Below are positions 15,122 through 22,697 of a DNA stretch of 24,016 bases, in pieces. Positions within the stretch are counted from its first letter, which is position 1; each line of letters starts with the position of its first letter. The position numbers were made by a program, and so were the translations under genes. The stretch is from JBECKQ01 sp040235375 (GTDB lineage: Bacteria; Planctomycetota; Phycisphaerae; UBA1845), in NCBI GenBank assembly GCA_040235375.1, contig JBECKQ010000406.1, positions 1 through 24,016 on the forward strand, read 5' to 3'. A model generated the notes under the pieces. It saw only the letters and a list, made by a program, of their open reading frames with translations, searched no databases and had not been told where the DNA came from.

Positions 15122-15685
15122 CTATACCTTCAGCATCTCCGCCATGCGCGATATGACGTTCTCAATCACGAATGGCTTGCGGATGAACTCGTCCGCGCCG
15201 GCCGCCATCAGCTCCTCGATCTCGTCCGGGTCTGCAACCCCGCTCATGATGATGATGCGCATGCGATCGAGCTCGCTGTGCGACCGTACCCGCTGGCAGA
15301 CGACGTTCCCGTTGATGTCCGGCAGTTTGAAATCAAGAAGCATGATGTCAGGACGGAAGGTGTCCGTGACGAGGCCCGCGTCGAAGCCCGTCGAGGCCGT
15401 CCGGACCTCGAACCGGCCGTCACGCTCGAGCAGCTCGGACAGCATATCCACGATGTCCGGGTCGTCGTCGACGACAAGCACCTTCTTCCGCCCGGATTCG
15501 AGCTGGTCGAGGGGGATGTCGTTTTCCTTCATGAAGCGGATCAACGCATCGCGGGGGATCCGCCGGAACTTCGACCCGGGTACTCTAAATCCCTTTAATC
15601 TCCCGCTGTCGAAGCATCGAATGACCGTTTGCTGGCTGACTTTACAGATATGCGCGACCTCACCCGTGGTGTAGACGCTTTTCAT
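15122..15685 (-). CDS. HTH-receiver response regulator with reversed domain order
   Basis: Predicted 187 residues. Residues 1-55 are an excisionase/MerR/BldC-type winged helix: YTTGEVAHICKVSQQTV, then FDSGRLKGFRVPGSKFRRI, then RDALIRFM. Residues 68-187 are a full receiver: Asp73-Asp75, phospho-acceptor Asp118 in MLLDFKLPD, Ser148 in MSG, and Lys170 in IRKPF. Classic regulators carry the receiver first, so the order here is inverted; the same arrangement is known in planctomycete and actinobacterial-like BldC-domain regulators. The ATG at 15685 has GGAGG 10 bases upstream; the frame continues to 15763, but the candidate promoter overlaps that extension. It is the first gene of a three-gene operon with the HDOD kinase and a second receiver, and it may regulate its own operon. 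Confidence 0.9.
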   Translation of the reverse strand: MKSVYTTGEVAHICKVSQQTVIRCFDSGRLKGFRVPGSKFRRIPRDALIRFMKENDIPLDQLESGRKKVLVVDDDPDIVDMLSELLERDGRFEVRTASTGFDAGLVTDTFRPDIMLLDFKLPDINGNVVCQRVRSHSELDRMRIIIMSGVADPDEIEELMAAGADEFIRKPFVIENVISRMAEMLKV

Positions 15686-15763
15686 GTGAAGATAGCCTCC
15701 GTGCAGCGCCTTTCCCCGACGCTCCGGTGCCGCCGTTTCCCCTAGATAGCCCATCTTAGCCAT

Positions 15764-15792
15764 ACACTACATCCGTTAACTTAGCCCGTCAA
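15764..15792 (-). promoter_or_regulatory. Sigma70-like promoter of the signalling operon
   Basis: Minus-strand TTGACG (15787-15792) and TAGTGT (15764-15769) are separated by exactly 17 bases. A start near 15757 gives a leader of about 70 bases before the ATG at 15685. Two direct copies of CTTAGCC (plus strand 15755-15761 and 15780-15786, 25 bases apart) flank the -10 box and could be regulator sites. Confidence 0.48.
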
Positions 15793-15882
15793 CAAAAATC
15801 CGACGGTTCATTACCGGACTTGATCCTGCCTCGACCCTCCGCGTCCGTGCGAGGGGGCGACGCGCCGATTTATCGCGTTTTT

Positions 15883-17718
15883 CTACTTCTTTCGGCCGGC
15901 GAAGCGAATCCACAGAACGGCGATGTCCGCCGGGCTGATCCCCGGAATGCGGCTCGCCTGTCCCAGTGTCACCGGCGCGACTGCTGCGAGCTTTTCCCGC
16001 GCCTCAGCTCGCAGTTCCTCCATCTTCGCATAATCGGCGCGCGCCGGTATTTTCATGGACTCCAATTTGCGAAATCTTTCGACTTGGTCGTCTTGGCGAG
16101 CAAGGTAACCTGCGTAACGGCCGTCGATCGCCACTTGTTCCATTACCTCGATGGGGTAAGAACCCACCCCCTCGGCCAACAGGGCTGCTCGGATCGTTTC
16201 CACCGATGACTCCGATCGCCGCATCAAGTCGCTCAATGTAGGCCCGTTGCACCGCAACCGCTTGCTGAGTTCCTTCAATTCGGCGATCAGCCGGCGCTTT
16301 TGTTCAAACCGCTCCCACCGATCATCATCGACCATGCCGATCTTTTTTCCGATCGGCGTCAAGCGCTGGTCGGCATTGTCACTGCGGAGCGACAGGCGGT
16401 ACTCCGCCCGGGACGTGAACATGCGATAGGGATCGGTCGGGGGTTTCGTTACCAGATCATCGATCATCACGCCGATGTACGCCTCGTCGCGGCCGAGGAT
16501 CAGCGGCTCGCGCCCGGCCAGTCTCCGCGCCGCGTTCACGCCGGCGACCAGCCCCTGGCCGGCCGCCTCCTCGTACCCGCTGGTACCATTGATCTGCCCG
16601 GCCAGAAACAGACCGGACACGATCTTGGTCTCCAGCGACGGACCCGTCTGCCAGGTGGGTACCCAGTCGTACTCTACCGCGTAGCCGTATTGCAGGACCT
16701 TCGCCCGCTCCAGCCCGGGGATCGTCGCCAGCACGGCGTCCTGCACATCCTGAGGCAGCGAGGTGGGGATACCGTTGCAGTACATCCGCTCGTTGTCGCG
16801 CCCCTCCGGCTCCAGGAAAAGCTGGTGCCGCGGCTTGTCGGCGAACCGGACCACCTTGTCCTCGATGCTCGGGCAGTAACGCGGCCCGGTCGATTGAATC
16901 TGCCCGCTGTACATCGGCGCCCGGTGCAGGTTGCTGCGGATGTGCCGATGCGACTCCTCGTTCGTATAGGTGACCCAGCAGGGCATCTGCTCGCGGGCCA
17001 CCGACTCGGTGAGGAAAGAGAACGGCACGGGATCATCGTCGCCCGGCTGCTCGGTGAGCGCGGCGTACTCGAGCGTGTCGCGATGGACGCGCGGCGGAGT
17101 GCCGGTCTTGAGCCGGCCAAGCTCGAAGCCCAGGTCACGGAGCTGCGCGCTGAGTCCCTTCGACGCCTTCTCTCCCACGCGGCCGCCTTCCGTCTTTGTC
17201 GGCCCACAGTGCATCAGTCCCCGCAGGAACGTGCCCGTCGTGACGATAACGGCGTCGCAGGCCAATGTCCGTCCATCGAGCAATGCGACGCCCGTGATGC
17301 GACTCCTGTGTGGCCCGCCGTGCGAGGCCGGCTTTGTCCGGATGCGCTCGACCGTACCTTCGAGAATATCCGGCCCGCCCGGCTGGCGCAGGAGCTTTTG
17401 GAGGACGACCTCATAGCCCGAGCGATCTGCTTGTGCCCGCGGAGCCCATACCGCCGGCCCCTTTCGCTTGTTGAGCGTCCGGAACTGGATGGCGGCTTCG
17501 TCAATGGCCAGGCCCATCAGGCCGCCCAGCGCGTCGATCTCGCGGACCATCTGCCCCTTGCCGAGCCCGCCGATGGCCGGGTTGCACGACATGCGACCAA
17601 TCGCCCGGGCGTCCATCGTGATCATGGCGGTCCGCGCTCCGAGGCGGGAGGCCGCCCAGGCGGCCTCCGCCCCCGCGTGCCCGCCGCCGATCACCACGAT
17701 GTCGAACTTCGCATCCAT
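15883..17718 (-). CDS. mnmG: tRNA uridine-5-carboxymethylaminomethyl modification enzyme MnmG (GidA)
   Basis: Predicted 611-residue FAD enzyme that, with MnmE, installs the carboxymethylaminomethyl group on the wobble uridine (U34) of several tRNAs in the cytoplasm. The N-terminus FDIVVIGGGHAGAEAA is the FAD-binding Rossmann motif. Family signatures follow: SCNPAIGGLGKG, IDALGG, RTLNKRKGPAVWAPRAQ, TGTFLRG, LKTGTPPR, the catalytic-loop cysteine region YCPSIEDK, LAGQINGTSGYEEAA and the C-terminal RIPGISPADIAVL. The length is normal for MnmG. The ATG at 17718 gives the expected N-terminus; in-frame GTG/ATG at 17736/17733 would add six residues. No strong RBS is present. MnmE and RsmG, frequent neighbours, are not in this window. 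A housekeeping gene with no sign of transfer. Confidence 0.97.
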   Translation of the reverse strand: MDAKFDIVVIGGGHAGAEAAWAASRLGARTAMITMDARAIGRMSCNPAIGGLGKGQMVREIDALGGLMGLAIDEAAIQFRTLNKRKGPAVWAPRAQADRSGYEVVLQKLLRQPGGPDILEGTVERIRTKPASHGGPHRSRITGVALLDGRTLACDAVIVTTGTFLRGLMHCGPTKTEGGRVGEKASKGLSAQLRDLGFELGRLKTGTPPRVHRDTLEYAALTEQPGDDDPVPFSFLTESVAREQMPCWVTYTNEESHRHIRSNLHRAPMYSGQIQSTGPRYCPSIEDKVVRFADKPRHQLFLEPEGRDNERMYCNGIPTSLPQDVQDAVLATIPGLERAKVLQYGYAVEYDWVPTWQTGPSLETKIVSGLFLAGQINGTSGYEEAAGQGLVAGVNAARRLAGREPLILGRDEAYIGVMIDDLVTKPPTDPYRMFTSRAEYRLSLRSDNADQRLTPIGKKIGMVDDDRWERFEQKRRLIAELKELSKRLRCNGPTLSDLMRRSESSVETIRAALLAEGVGSYPIEVMEQVAIDGRYAGYLARQDDQVERFRKLESMKIPARADYAKMEELRAEAREKLAAVAPVTLGQASRIPGISPADIAVLWIRFAGRKK

Positions 17719-17751
17719 CGATCGCACCACCATCACAAGCGCCCGCGCGAC

Positions 17752-17757
17752 ATTCTA
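17752..17757 (-). promoter_or_regulatory. Candidate -10 box of mnmG
   Basis: Minus-strand TAGAAT differs from TATAAT at one base and lies about 35 bases before the mnmG start codon, just downstream of the terminator of the previous gene. No good -35 is seen at 16-18 bases. Confidence 0.33.
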
Positions 17758-17796
17758 GTCGCTGCCCGACCGACATACATCACCGGGACGGCGCAT

Positions 17797-17833
17797 GGAA
17801 AGGCCCCGGCGGGCATCGCTGCCCGCCGGGGCC
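17797..17833 (-). terminator. Intrinsic terminator of the large secreted-protein gene
   Basis: GGCCCCGGCGGGC at 17802-17814 pairs perfectly with 17821-17833 (13 bp, 6-base loop). On the minus strand the stem is followed by TTTCC, and it lies 29 bases past the stop at 17862. The T-run is short but the stem is very strong; it insulates mnmG. Confidence 0.72.
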
Positions 17834-17861
17834 GTACTGACAGCATCAACCGGTGCGTCGG

Positions 17862-20810
17862 CTAGTGGTCCAAACGGTTCACGTCCTGGACTGGCTGTAG
17901 TCCGACCTCGACTTCCTTGGGTGCGTAGATGAGGCCCTTCTGCCTCAATTCCGCCACGTCGAAGCCACGCTCGCGAGCGTACTGCGGTGTCAGCCGAATG
18001 CCGATGTTGCTCTCGATGATGCGCCGGCGACCTTTGTGTACGACATCAAACCGCGTCTCCGTTGGCACCAGGTCGCTGCCCACCTCGGTAATGGTGAACT
18101 GGACAGACTTCGTCTGCGACTCGACGTATTCGCTGAGCTCATCGTAATCGGCAACAAAGCCATCCGGCGGCGCTACGCTCACCGTCACGTCCCAGTCGCC
18201 GGCGGAGGCGAACACGAACGGATAAAACTGTTCCGTTCCGTCCCAGACGATCTCGGCCGGTTCGACGATGAGCAGTTCGGAGCCCGTCAGCCTGCGGTTT
18301 TTGCACATGAGCTTCTTGCCCGATACGACCTCCATCATGAGCAGGTGCGTCGTCTCCACTTCGCCGCAGTTCACGGACGACAGTTGGCCGAGATAATCGT
18401 CGGAGGTGCCGTCCCCGTCACAGTCAAATCGGGACGCCACAACGTAGTCGCCAGGCGGAACGTTGAGATAGGCCACGCCATTCGCATCGGTCACGCCGGT
18501 AGCAATCGGTGTGCAGTTCGCAACCAGACCCGGCAGAGCCGATGGCGGCAACGCGTCGTTACCGGGAAGCTGACCATCGGCACAGCTTCCCGGTGACAGG
18601 TCATAGGCCCCGACGGTGATGCCCGCAAGCGGCGCATCCGTGGTGAGCGGGTGCGAGCCAATGCCCACGCTGTACTTACGAGCCACGACGGCGATGTCCG
18701 CGCCGTTCTCGACAGTCACATCGAGCTGGGCGGTTGCGGCATTCCCGCAGTCATCCGTCGCCGTGAAGGTGACCGTCGCGGTCTCACCGACCGGCAGCGT
18801 CGCCGGGGCGTCATTCTCCACGGTTACCTCATCGTCACAGTCGTCGGTTGCAGTCGCTGCGGGCAGAGCAACGGCCTCGGCGCCCGAGCAATCTGTATCG
18901 CGCAGCGTGACGGGCGTCGTGTCCACGACAAGCGTCGGCGCCGTGGTATCCACGGTGTCGATCTGCTGCACGCAGGTGTCCGGCTCGGCGCTGCCGTCAT
19001 CAACGGACCAAGTGCGCACGATGTCGACGGTGCCGCCGCAGCCGCTCGTAGTCACGTCGGTAAACGTCACCGGGGCGCTCGCTCCGCTGCAGCCATCGAC
19101 GGCCGTCGCGTAGCCCACTCCGTCGGGACTCGTGTCCGCCGGGCATTCGAGAACGGCGTCGACGGGGCAGGAGATTTCCGTCCCGCCGGACCCGGCTTCC
19201 ATGTTGGCCATATAGATGCCGAAGTCGAAGTTGTTGAACTGCGCGAGAAACGCCACCTGGTTGCTGTTGTTGATCGAGCGGAACTTGCCGGCTCCCGCCA
19301 ACTCGCCGCGGAACACGCCAAACCCTCCCGTCGAGAACGATGCGTTCAGATCGGTTGCCGACGTCGTGCTGTCCGTGATCCGCTCTGTCGTCTCCGTGCA
19401 CGCGTCGAAGAAATACAGGCCGTACAACGTGGCCGCCGTCTCGGTCTTGCCCTGCCCCCAGAATGTCATGTGACCGTAGTCGTTTACCGCCGCGCTCGTG
19501 CTGAAGACGTTGGTCACCTGCGAAGGCGGCGCCAGGCCTGGTGCTGGCGGCGTCTTGTCGATGACCAGGCCCAGCCCCGGCTCGGAGATGCTCGCCGAGT
19601 AAATGCCCGCGTTGTTAACCGTGCTGGCGTTGATCAGCAGGGAATAGAACGCGACCTTGCCGGCCTCGTTCATCGTCCCCTCAGCGATGCTGTAAAAGCC
19701 CGCGGCCGGATCCTCGTTCGGTACGGAGAAACCACCCCTCGTGTCAACGACTACTGACGCTGCGTTGGTGGACAGATCGCCGGCAAAGAGGCCATGCGCG
19801 CCGTTCGACAGTCCACCGACGAACAGCAGCGCTCCCGAATCGGTTACGTCCTGAACGGTGAAGGTCGTGAAGTAGACCGAGCCGTCCGGAGGCGCCGGAT
19901 CGGATCGGAATGCGACGGCTCGCGGTATGCCGCCGTCGGCCGATACTGTGAAGATCCCCTGCTTCAAACTCGCCCCGATGCTCCCGCGAAAAACTAGGTT
20001 GCCGTTGTTGTCGAGCACGAATTCCGGCCGCAGATCGCGGAATGCGCCGGAGCCGTCCGGCACGTTCGTCGGTTCGACCGTGTTGGTGTTGTCCGCCAGG
20101 CGGACCAGCGTGCCCCCGCTCACCGTCGTGCCGTAGAGGCCGTGCGACGTCGTGCCGTTGAAGTACGCCCATAGCACGACGTCCCCGTTGTCGTTCAACG
20201 CCCCAAGCGTCAGCCCGTTGTACTTGGTCGCGCTGAACGTAAACGTGCTGAACGTCGCTCCACCGCCGTCTGGCGCGACATCGGACGTGTCCGCCAGCTT
20301 GTGAATCGTCCCGCCGGTCGTTGACACGCTGTACATTCCGAACCCGCTTCCGCCGACGGTGTCGGAGAATTGCCCGGAAAAGACCACGTCGCCGGCGTTG
20401 TTGAGAAGCGGCGCTCCAAAGTTGATGAACTTGGCCGCGCTCGATCTGCCGGGCACCTGAAAAACGGGGGCACCGCTCGAGTTAACGGTTGTGTCCACCA
20501 GCACTGCCAGCGGCTCGCCCGGACGGCGAACATAGATGCCGTACGCCGTGTTCGCGCTGCTGCTGGAGCTGGACGAGCTCTTGGCACGGAAAACGACTTC
20601 CCCCGATTCGTTGATAACGGGGGCCTTCACGTCCGATTCACCCCGGAAGCAGAAATCCGCCTCCGGATCCCGGCCAGGCACGGGATCGCGCCCCGCACTC
20701 GTACTGACCGCGATCGGCTCGATACTCTGCACGGCAGCCTGAACGGCGGTCGCTGCCGCGATCACCGCCGCAATCATCAACGAGACCTTCATCCCTCTTC
20801 TGAATGCCAT
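17862..20810 (-). CDS. Giant secreted NxxGxxxF-repeat / HYR-like protein
   Basis: Predicted 982-residue exported protein. Residues 1-26 are a Sec signal peptide (VSLMIAAVIAAATAVQA). Residues about 60-530 hold eight repeats centred on an NxxGxVxF motif, at about 67, 137, 206, 267, 323, 381, 443 and 514 (for example NNAGDVVF, NDNGDVVL, NEAGKVAF), spaced 56-71 residues apart. This matches the NxxGxxxF tandem-repeat proteins of planctomycetes, likely beta-propeller-like. Two Cys-containing HYR-like Ig-fold domains follow (about 547-624, 626-702), then a region with CNA-B-like features (VTDANGVAYLNVPPGDYVV) and a charged C-terminus. No LPXTG, PEP-CTERM or sorting tail is visible. A poly-Ser tract lies near residue 80. 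The ATG at 20810 has AGGAGG 9 bases upstream. It is probably a surface or extracellular structural or adhesive protein; its ligand is unknown. Confidence 0.9.
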   Translation of the reverse strand: MAFRRGMKVSLMIAAVIAAATAVQAAVQSIEPIAVSTSAGRDPVPGRDPEADFCFRGESDVKAPVINESGEVVFRAKSSSSSSSSANTAYGIYVRRPGEPLAVLVDTTVNSSGAPVFQVPGRSSAAKFINFGAPLLNNAGDVVFSGQFSDTVGGSGFGMYSVSTTGGTIHKLADTSDVAPDGGGATFSTFTFSATKYNGLTLGALNDNGDVVLWAYFNGTTSHGLYGTTVSGGTLVRLADNTNTVEPTNVPDGSGAFRDLRPEFVLDNNGNLVFRGSIGASLKQGIFTVSADGGIPRAVAFRSDPAPPDGSVYFTTFTVQDVTDSGALLFVGGLSNGAHGLFAGDLSTNAASVVVDTRGGFSVPNEDPAAGFYSIAEGTMNEAGKVAFYSLLINASTVNNAGIYSASISEPGLGLVIDKTPPAPGLAPPSQVTNVFSTSAAVNDYGHMTFWGQGKTETAATLYGLYFFDACTETTERITDSTTSATDLNASFSTGGFGVFRGELAGAGKFRSINNSNQVAFLAQFNNFDFGIYMANMEAGSGGTEISCPVDAVLECPADTSPDGVGYATAVDGCSGASAPVTFTDVTTSGCGGTVDIVRTWSVDDGSAEPDTCVQQIDTVDTTAPTLVVDTTPVTLRDTDCSGAEAVALPAATATDDCDDEVTVENDAPATLPVGETATVTFTATDDCGNAATAQLDVTVENGADIAVVARKYSVGIGSHPLTTDAPLAGITVGAYDLSPGSCADGQLPGNDALPPSALPGLVANCTPIATGVTDANGVAYLNVPPGDYVVASRFDCDGDGTSDDYLGQLSSVNCGEVETTHLLMMEVVSGKKLMCKNRRLTGSELLIVEPAEIVWDGTEQFYPFVFASAGDWDVTVSVAPPDGFVADYDELSEYVESQTKSVQFTITEVGSDLVPTETRFDVVHKGRRRIIESNIGIRLTPQYARERGFDVAELRQKGLIYAPKEVEVGLQPVQDVNRLDH

Positions 20811-21138
20811 CTTCACTGTCCTCCTCTTCGCGTCGTCAGAGACCGCCGCGTCACCGGCCCCAAAAACGCGGCCACCGACGGAGCGACCCCGGAATGCCGC
20901 CCGCCAGACAGCAGAGTAACAGATCGCGAACACGAGCTAAACAATTAAATAAGCCACGCGCGCCCAGCTCGTCGAGATGATGAAATGGGTAATCTGGACA
21001 TGTGCCAAAGCGTGTCGTCCTGACCGCTCGCGCCAGAGGATGTCGCCAAAGCAAAGAGGCGGGGCAAGCCTTTGAGGCTCACCCCGCCATCAGTTCCGAA
21101 GCGCTCTTTGGGTACGCGGCCGGCTTGGCCGGCTGGAT
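20811..21138. other. Intergenic region between the secreted-protein and TadG-like genes
   Basis: About 330 bases without a gene. It contains the terminator of the TadG-like gene (21047-21088) and the leader of the large secreted-protein gene. An AT-rich patch (plus strand TAAACAATTAAATAAGCC, 20938-20955) is a likely promoter area, with a weak minus-strand TTGTTT-17-TGTTAC pair. Confidence 0.5.
21047..21088 (-). terminator. Intrinsic terminator of the TadG-like gene
   Basis: On the minus strand GGCGGGG-TG-AGCC pairs with GGCT-TG-CCCCGCC (stem 21058-21088; 7 plus 4 bp around a 2x2 internal loop, 5-base terminal loop) and is followed by TCTTTGCTTT. It lies about 50 bases past the stop at 21139. 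This is a classical rho-independent terminator. Confidence 0.8.
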
Positions 21139-22377
21139 CTACTGCACCAGCACCGGCTGATTGGGGTGGAGGTCGAAGACGTCCAGTAGCGAGTCCGTAT
21201 CCACGTGAATACGGGTGTCGCCGTAAAGCTGCAGGAAATCCGCCAACACCACACCGTAGATATCGCTGGTGCCCGTGAACGTGACCGTCGCATTGGGCGC
21301 GATCACCTGCCCATAGAATGCAGCATTACCAGCTATGTCCAAGGTCGATCCGGTCGAATAGATGGTCAGGTTCTGCGGATCTCTTGTCAGGTTGATGATC
21401 CCCCCCCCGGCGAACTCAGCGGGTCCATCGACGTAGATCGTCGTCGGGGCCGTCACGATGATCTGGGCGCCACCTTCCAGCACCGCGGAGGTGAGGTAGT
21501 ACGTCCCTCCGTTCAGGGTCAACGTGTCCCAGCCCGTCACGCCAATGAGATCCCACATCGTGCCGGCGAAGGGGTCGAAGTGCTTTACGTCAGTCAAGGG
21601 TATGGTCGCGTTGTCGTTGTTTGCCTGGGCCCCAGCCATGTCGATGGGCGGAATGGAAACGGAGCCGTGCTGCGGGCCGGTGACGCCGGCGATCGCGTAG
21701 GAGCTTCCGTAGATATCCAGATCGTAGCCCTCCCCGTGCATCGCGTCACCGCCGACGTCGACGCCTCCCTCCAGGACAATGTCCTGATTGCTGCAGATAT
21801 CGCCCTCCAGGTAGATGTTACCCGGGCCGTAGAGGCCGGCCGAAGAGTAGTAGCTGTCCGTAACGAGACTGCCGTCGCCATCGATGCCCGTCAACCCCCA
21901 GATCCCGTTGCAGACTCCGCCACCCTGGACCGCGGTGGCCATTTTCGAAATGTTGACCGTATCGTGTCCGATAACGGGAGCGAAGAAGAGATTCACGCCG
22001 GTCCGGGTGCCGACAACGCGCGCCGCGTTCGGATGGGCTTTCTCCCCGCCCGTCGGCAGAGAAAAGACGTGATTGATGCCGTCCCAATACCCGACTTCAA
22101 CCGAGACCTCCGGCGGGAGCAGACGCGAACCCGCGACCTTATTGGCGCAAGCCATGTGCGTGCCGCGCGCGATTGCCGTCGACACGCTGATGGGGGTGCC
22201 GCTTGCCCCGGCCAGCGCACCGGCATCCACGGCGGACTGCATCTCGGCACGGGACGCATAGATGTATGAGACGTCCACGCTCAATGCCGCGAAGCCGAGC
22301 AAGCCCACCATGCTGACACAGACGAACACCCCTGTTACGGCGCGCCGTTTTTGCTCCCGCTTTCCGAATGGAGACAT
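21139..22377 (-). CDS. TadE/TadG-like anchored protein with beta-helix-like C-terminal half
   Basis: Predicted 412 residues. A basic N-terminus (FGKREQKRRA) is followed by one membrane helix and the sequence GFAALSVDVSYIYASRAEMQSAVDAGALAGA, the hallmark of TadG/TadE-like (Flp pilus assembly) proteins, whose bulk faces the periplasm. The remaining 300 residues are Gly/Asn/Ile/Val-rich with short strand motifs (GPGNIYLEGDI, IVLEGGVDVGG, TLTLNGGTYYL, TIYVDGPAEFAGGGII, STLDIAGNAAFYGQV, VTFTGTSDIYGVV) that look like a right-handed beta-helix. The ATG at 22377 has GGGAG 7 bases upstream. No other tad/flp gene is in the window. A run of nine G (minus strand, 21400-21408) encodes Gly-Gly-Gly and is a possible slippage site. 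It likely helps assemble or cap a surface structure. Confidence 0.85.
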   Translation of the reverse strand: MSPFGKREQKRRAVTGVFVCVSMVGLLGFAALSVDVSYIYASRAEMQSAVDAGALAGASGTPISVSTAIARGTHMACANKVAGSRLLPPEVSVEVGYWDGINHVFSLPTGGEKAHPNAARVVGTRTGVNLFFAPVIGHDTVNISKMATAVQGGGVCNGIWGLTGIDGDGSLVTDSYYSSAGLYGPGNIYLEGDICSNQDIVLEGGVDVGGDAMHGEGYDLDIYGSSYAIAGVTGPQHGSVSIPPIDMAGAQANNDNATIPLTDVKHFDPFAGTMWDLIGVTGWDTLTLNGGTYYLTSAVLEGGAQIIVTAPTTIYVDGPAEFAGGGIINLTRDPQNLTIYSTGSTLDIAGNAAFYGQVIAPNATVTFTGTSDIYGVVLADFLQLYGDTRIHVDTDSLLDVFDLHPNQPVLVQ

Positions 22378-22697
22378 ATGGATACTCCCTCATCATTGCC
22401 GGCAACGTGCGAGATAATACGTCAATCCCAAGCCTACGATATCGTCCAGCGGGAGCCATCCCGAACGGGTGTTTTTCCGGCGGCTCTGTTATCGGCCCAA
22501 GATCACTTACGCACCGGGTGAATGCTCGGCAGGCCATCGCCAAGGCACACCTGCCGTCAACGTTGGTTGACTGCCTGCCTGATACCAGTGGCGAGGACAC
22601 GATGACGGAAGGCCGGATCGTCGGAACTTGCGACCTCTTATCGCGCGCGGTCGGATGAGCCGCGCATACCGGCCATCAGGCGCGCCGCTCAACGGGG
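22378..22697. other. Intergenic region upstream of the TadG-like gene
   Basis: About 320 bases between the EamA transporter stop and the TadG-like start. Short open frames here lack an RBS and protein-like composition. It contains the inverted repeat GTCAAC-GTTG-GTTGAC at 22556-22571 and the 10-base palindrome TTGCCGGCAA at 22396-22405, close to the RBS. No clear terminator follows the transporter gene. Confidence 0.5.
22556..22571. promoter_or_regulatory. Inverted repeat, possible operator
   Basis: GTCAAC and GTTGAC form a perfect dyad around GTTG, flanked on both sides by TGCC-containing sequence, about 180 bases before the TadG-like start. It could bind a dimeric regulator; there is no direct evidence. 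Confidence 0.25.

Noticed and set aside
15790..15882. Possible terminator after mnmG (CCCTC/GAGGG arms around 15836-15858)
   Set aside because: The stem is only five base pairs with a large loop and no T-run on the minus strand.
16300..17865. Long plus-strand open frame (521 codons) opposite mnmG
   Set aside because: mnmG is certain from its motifs; the antisense frame has no RBS and a composition typical of reverse-complement shadow frames.
17865..17960. C-terminus of the giant secreted protein checked for PEP-CTERM or LPXTG sorting signals
   Set aside because: No such motif, hydrophobic helix or basic tail is present at the end of the protein.
22139..22600. Minus-strand open frame of 153 codons extending into the gap before the TadG-like gene
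   Set aside because: It overlaps the start of the TadG-like gene in another frame, lacks an RBS, and its basic, Arg-rich sequence looks like a shadow.
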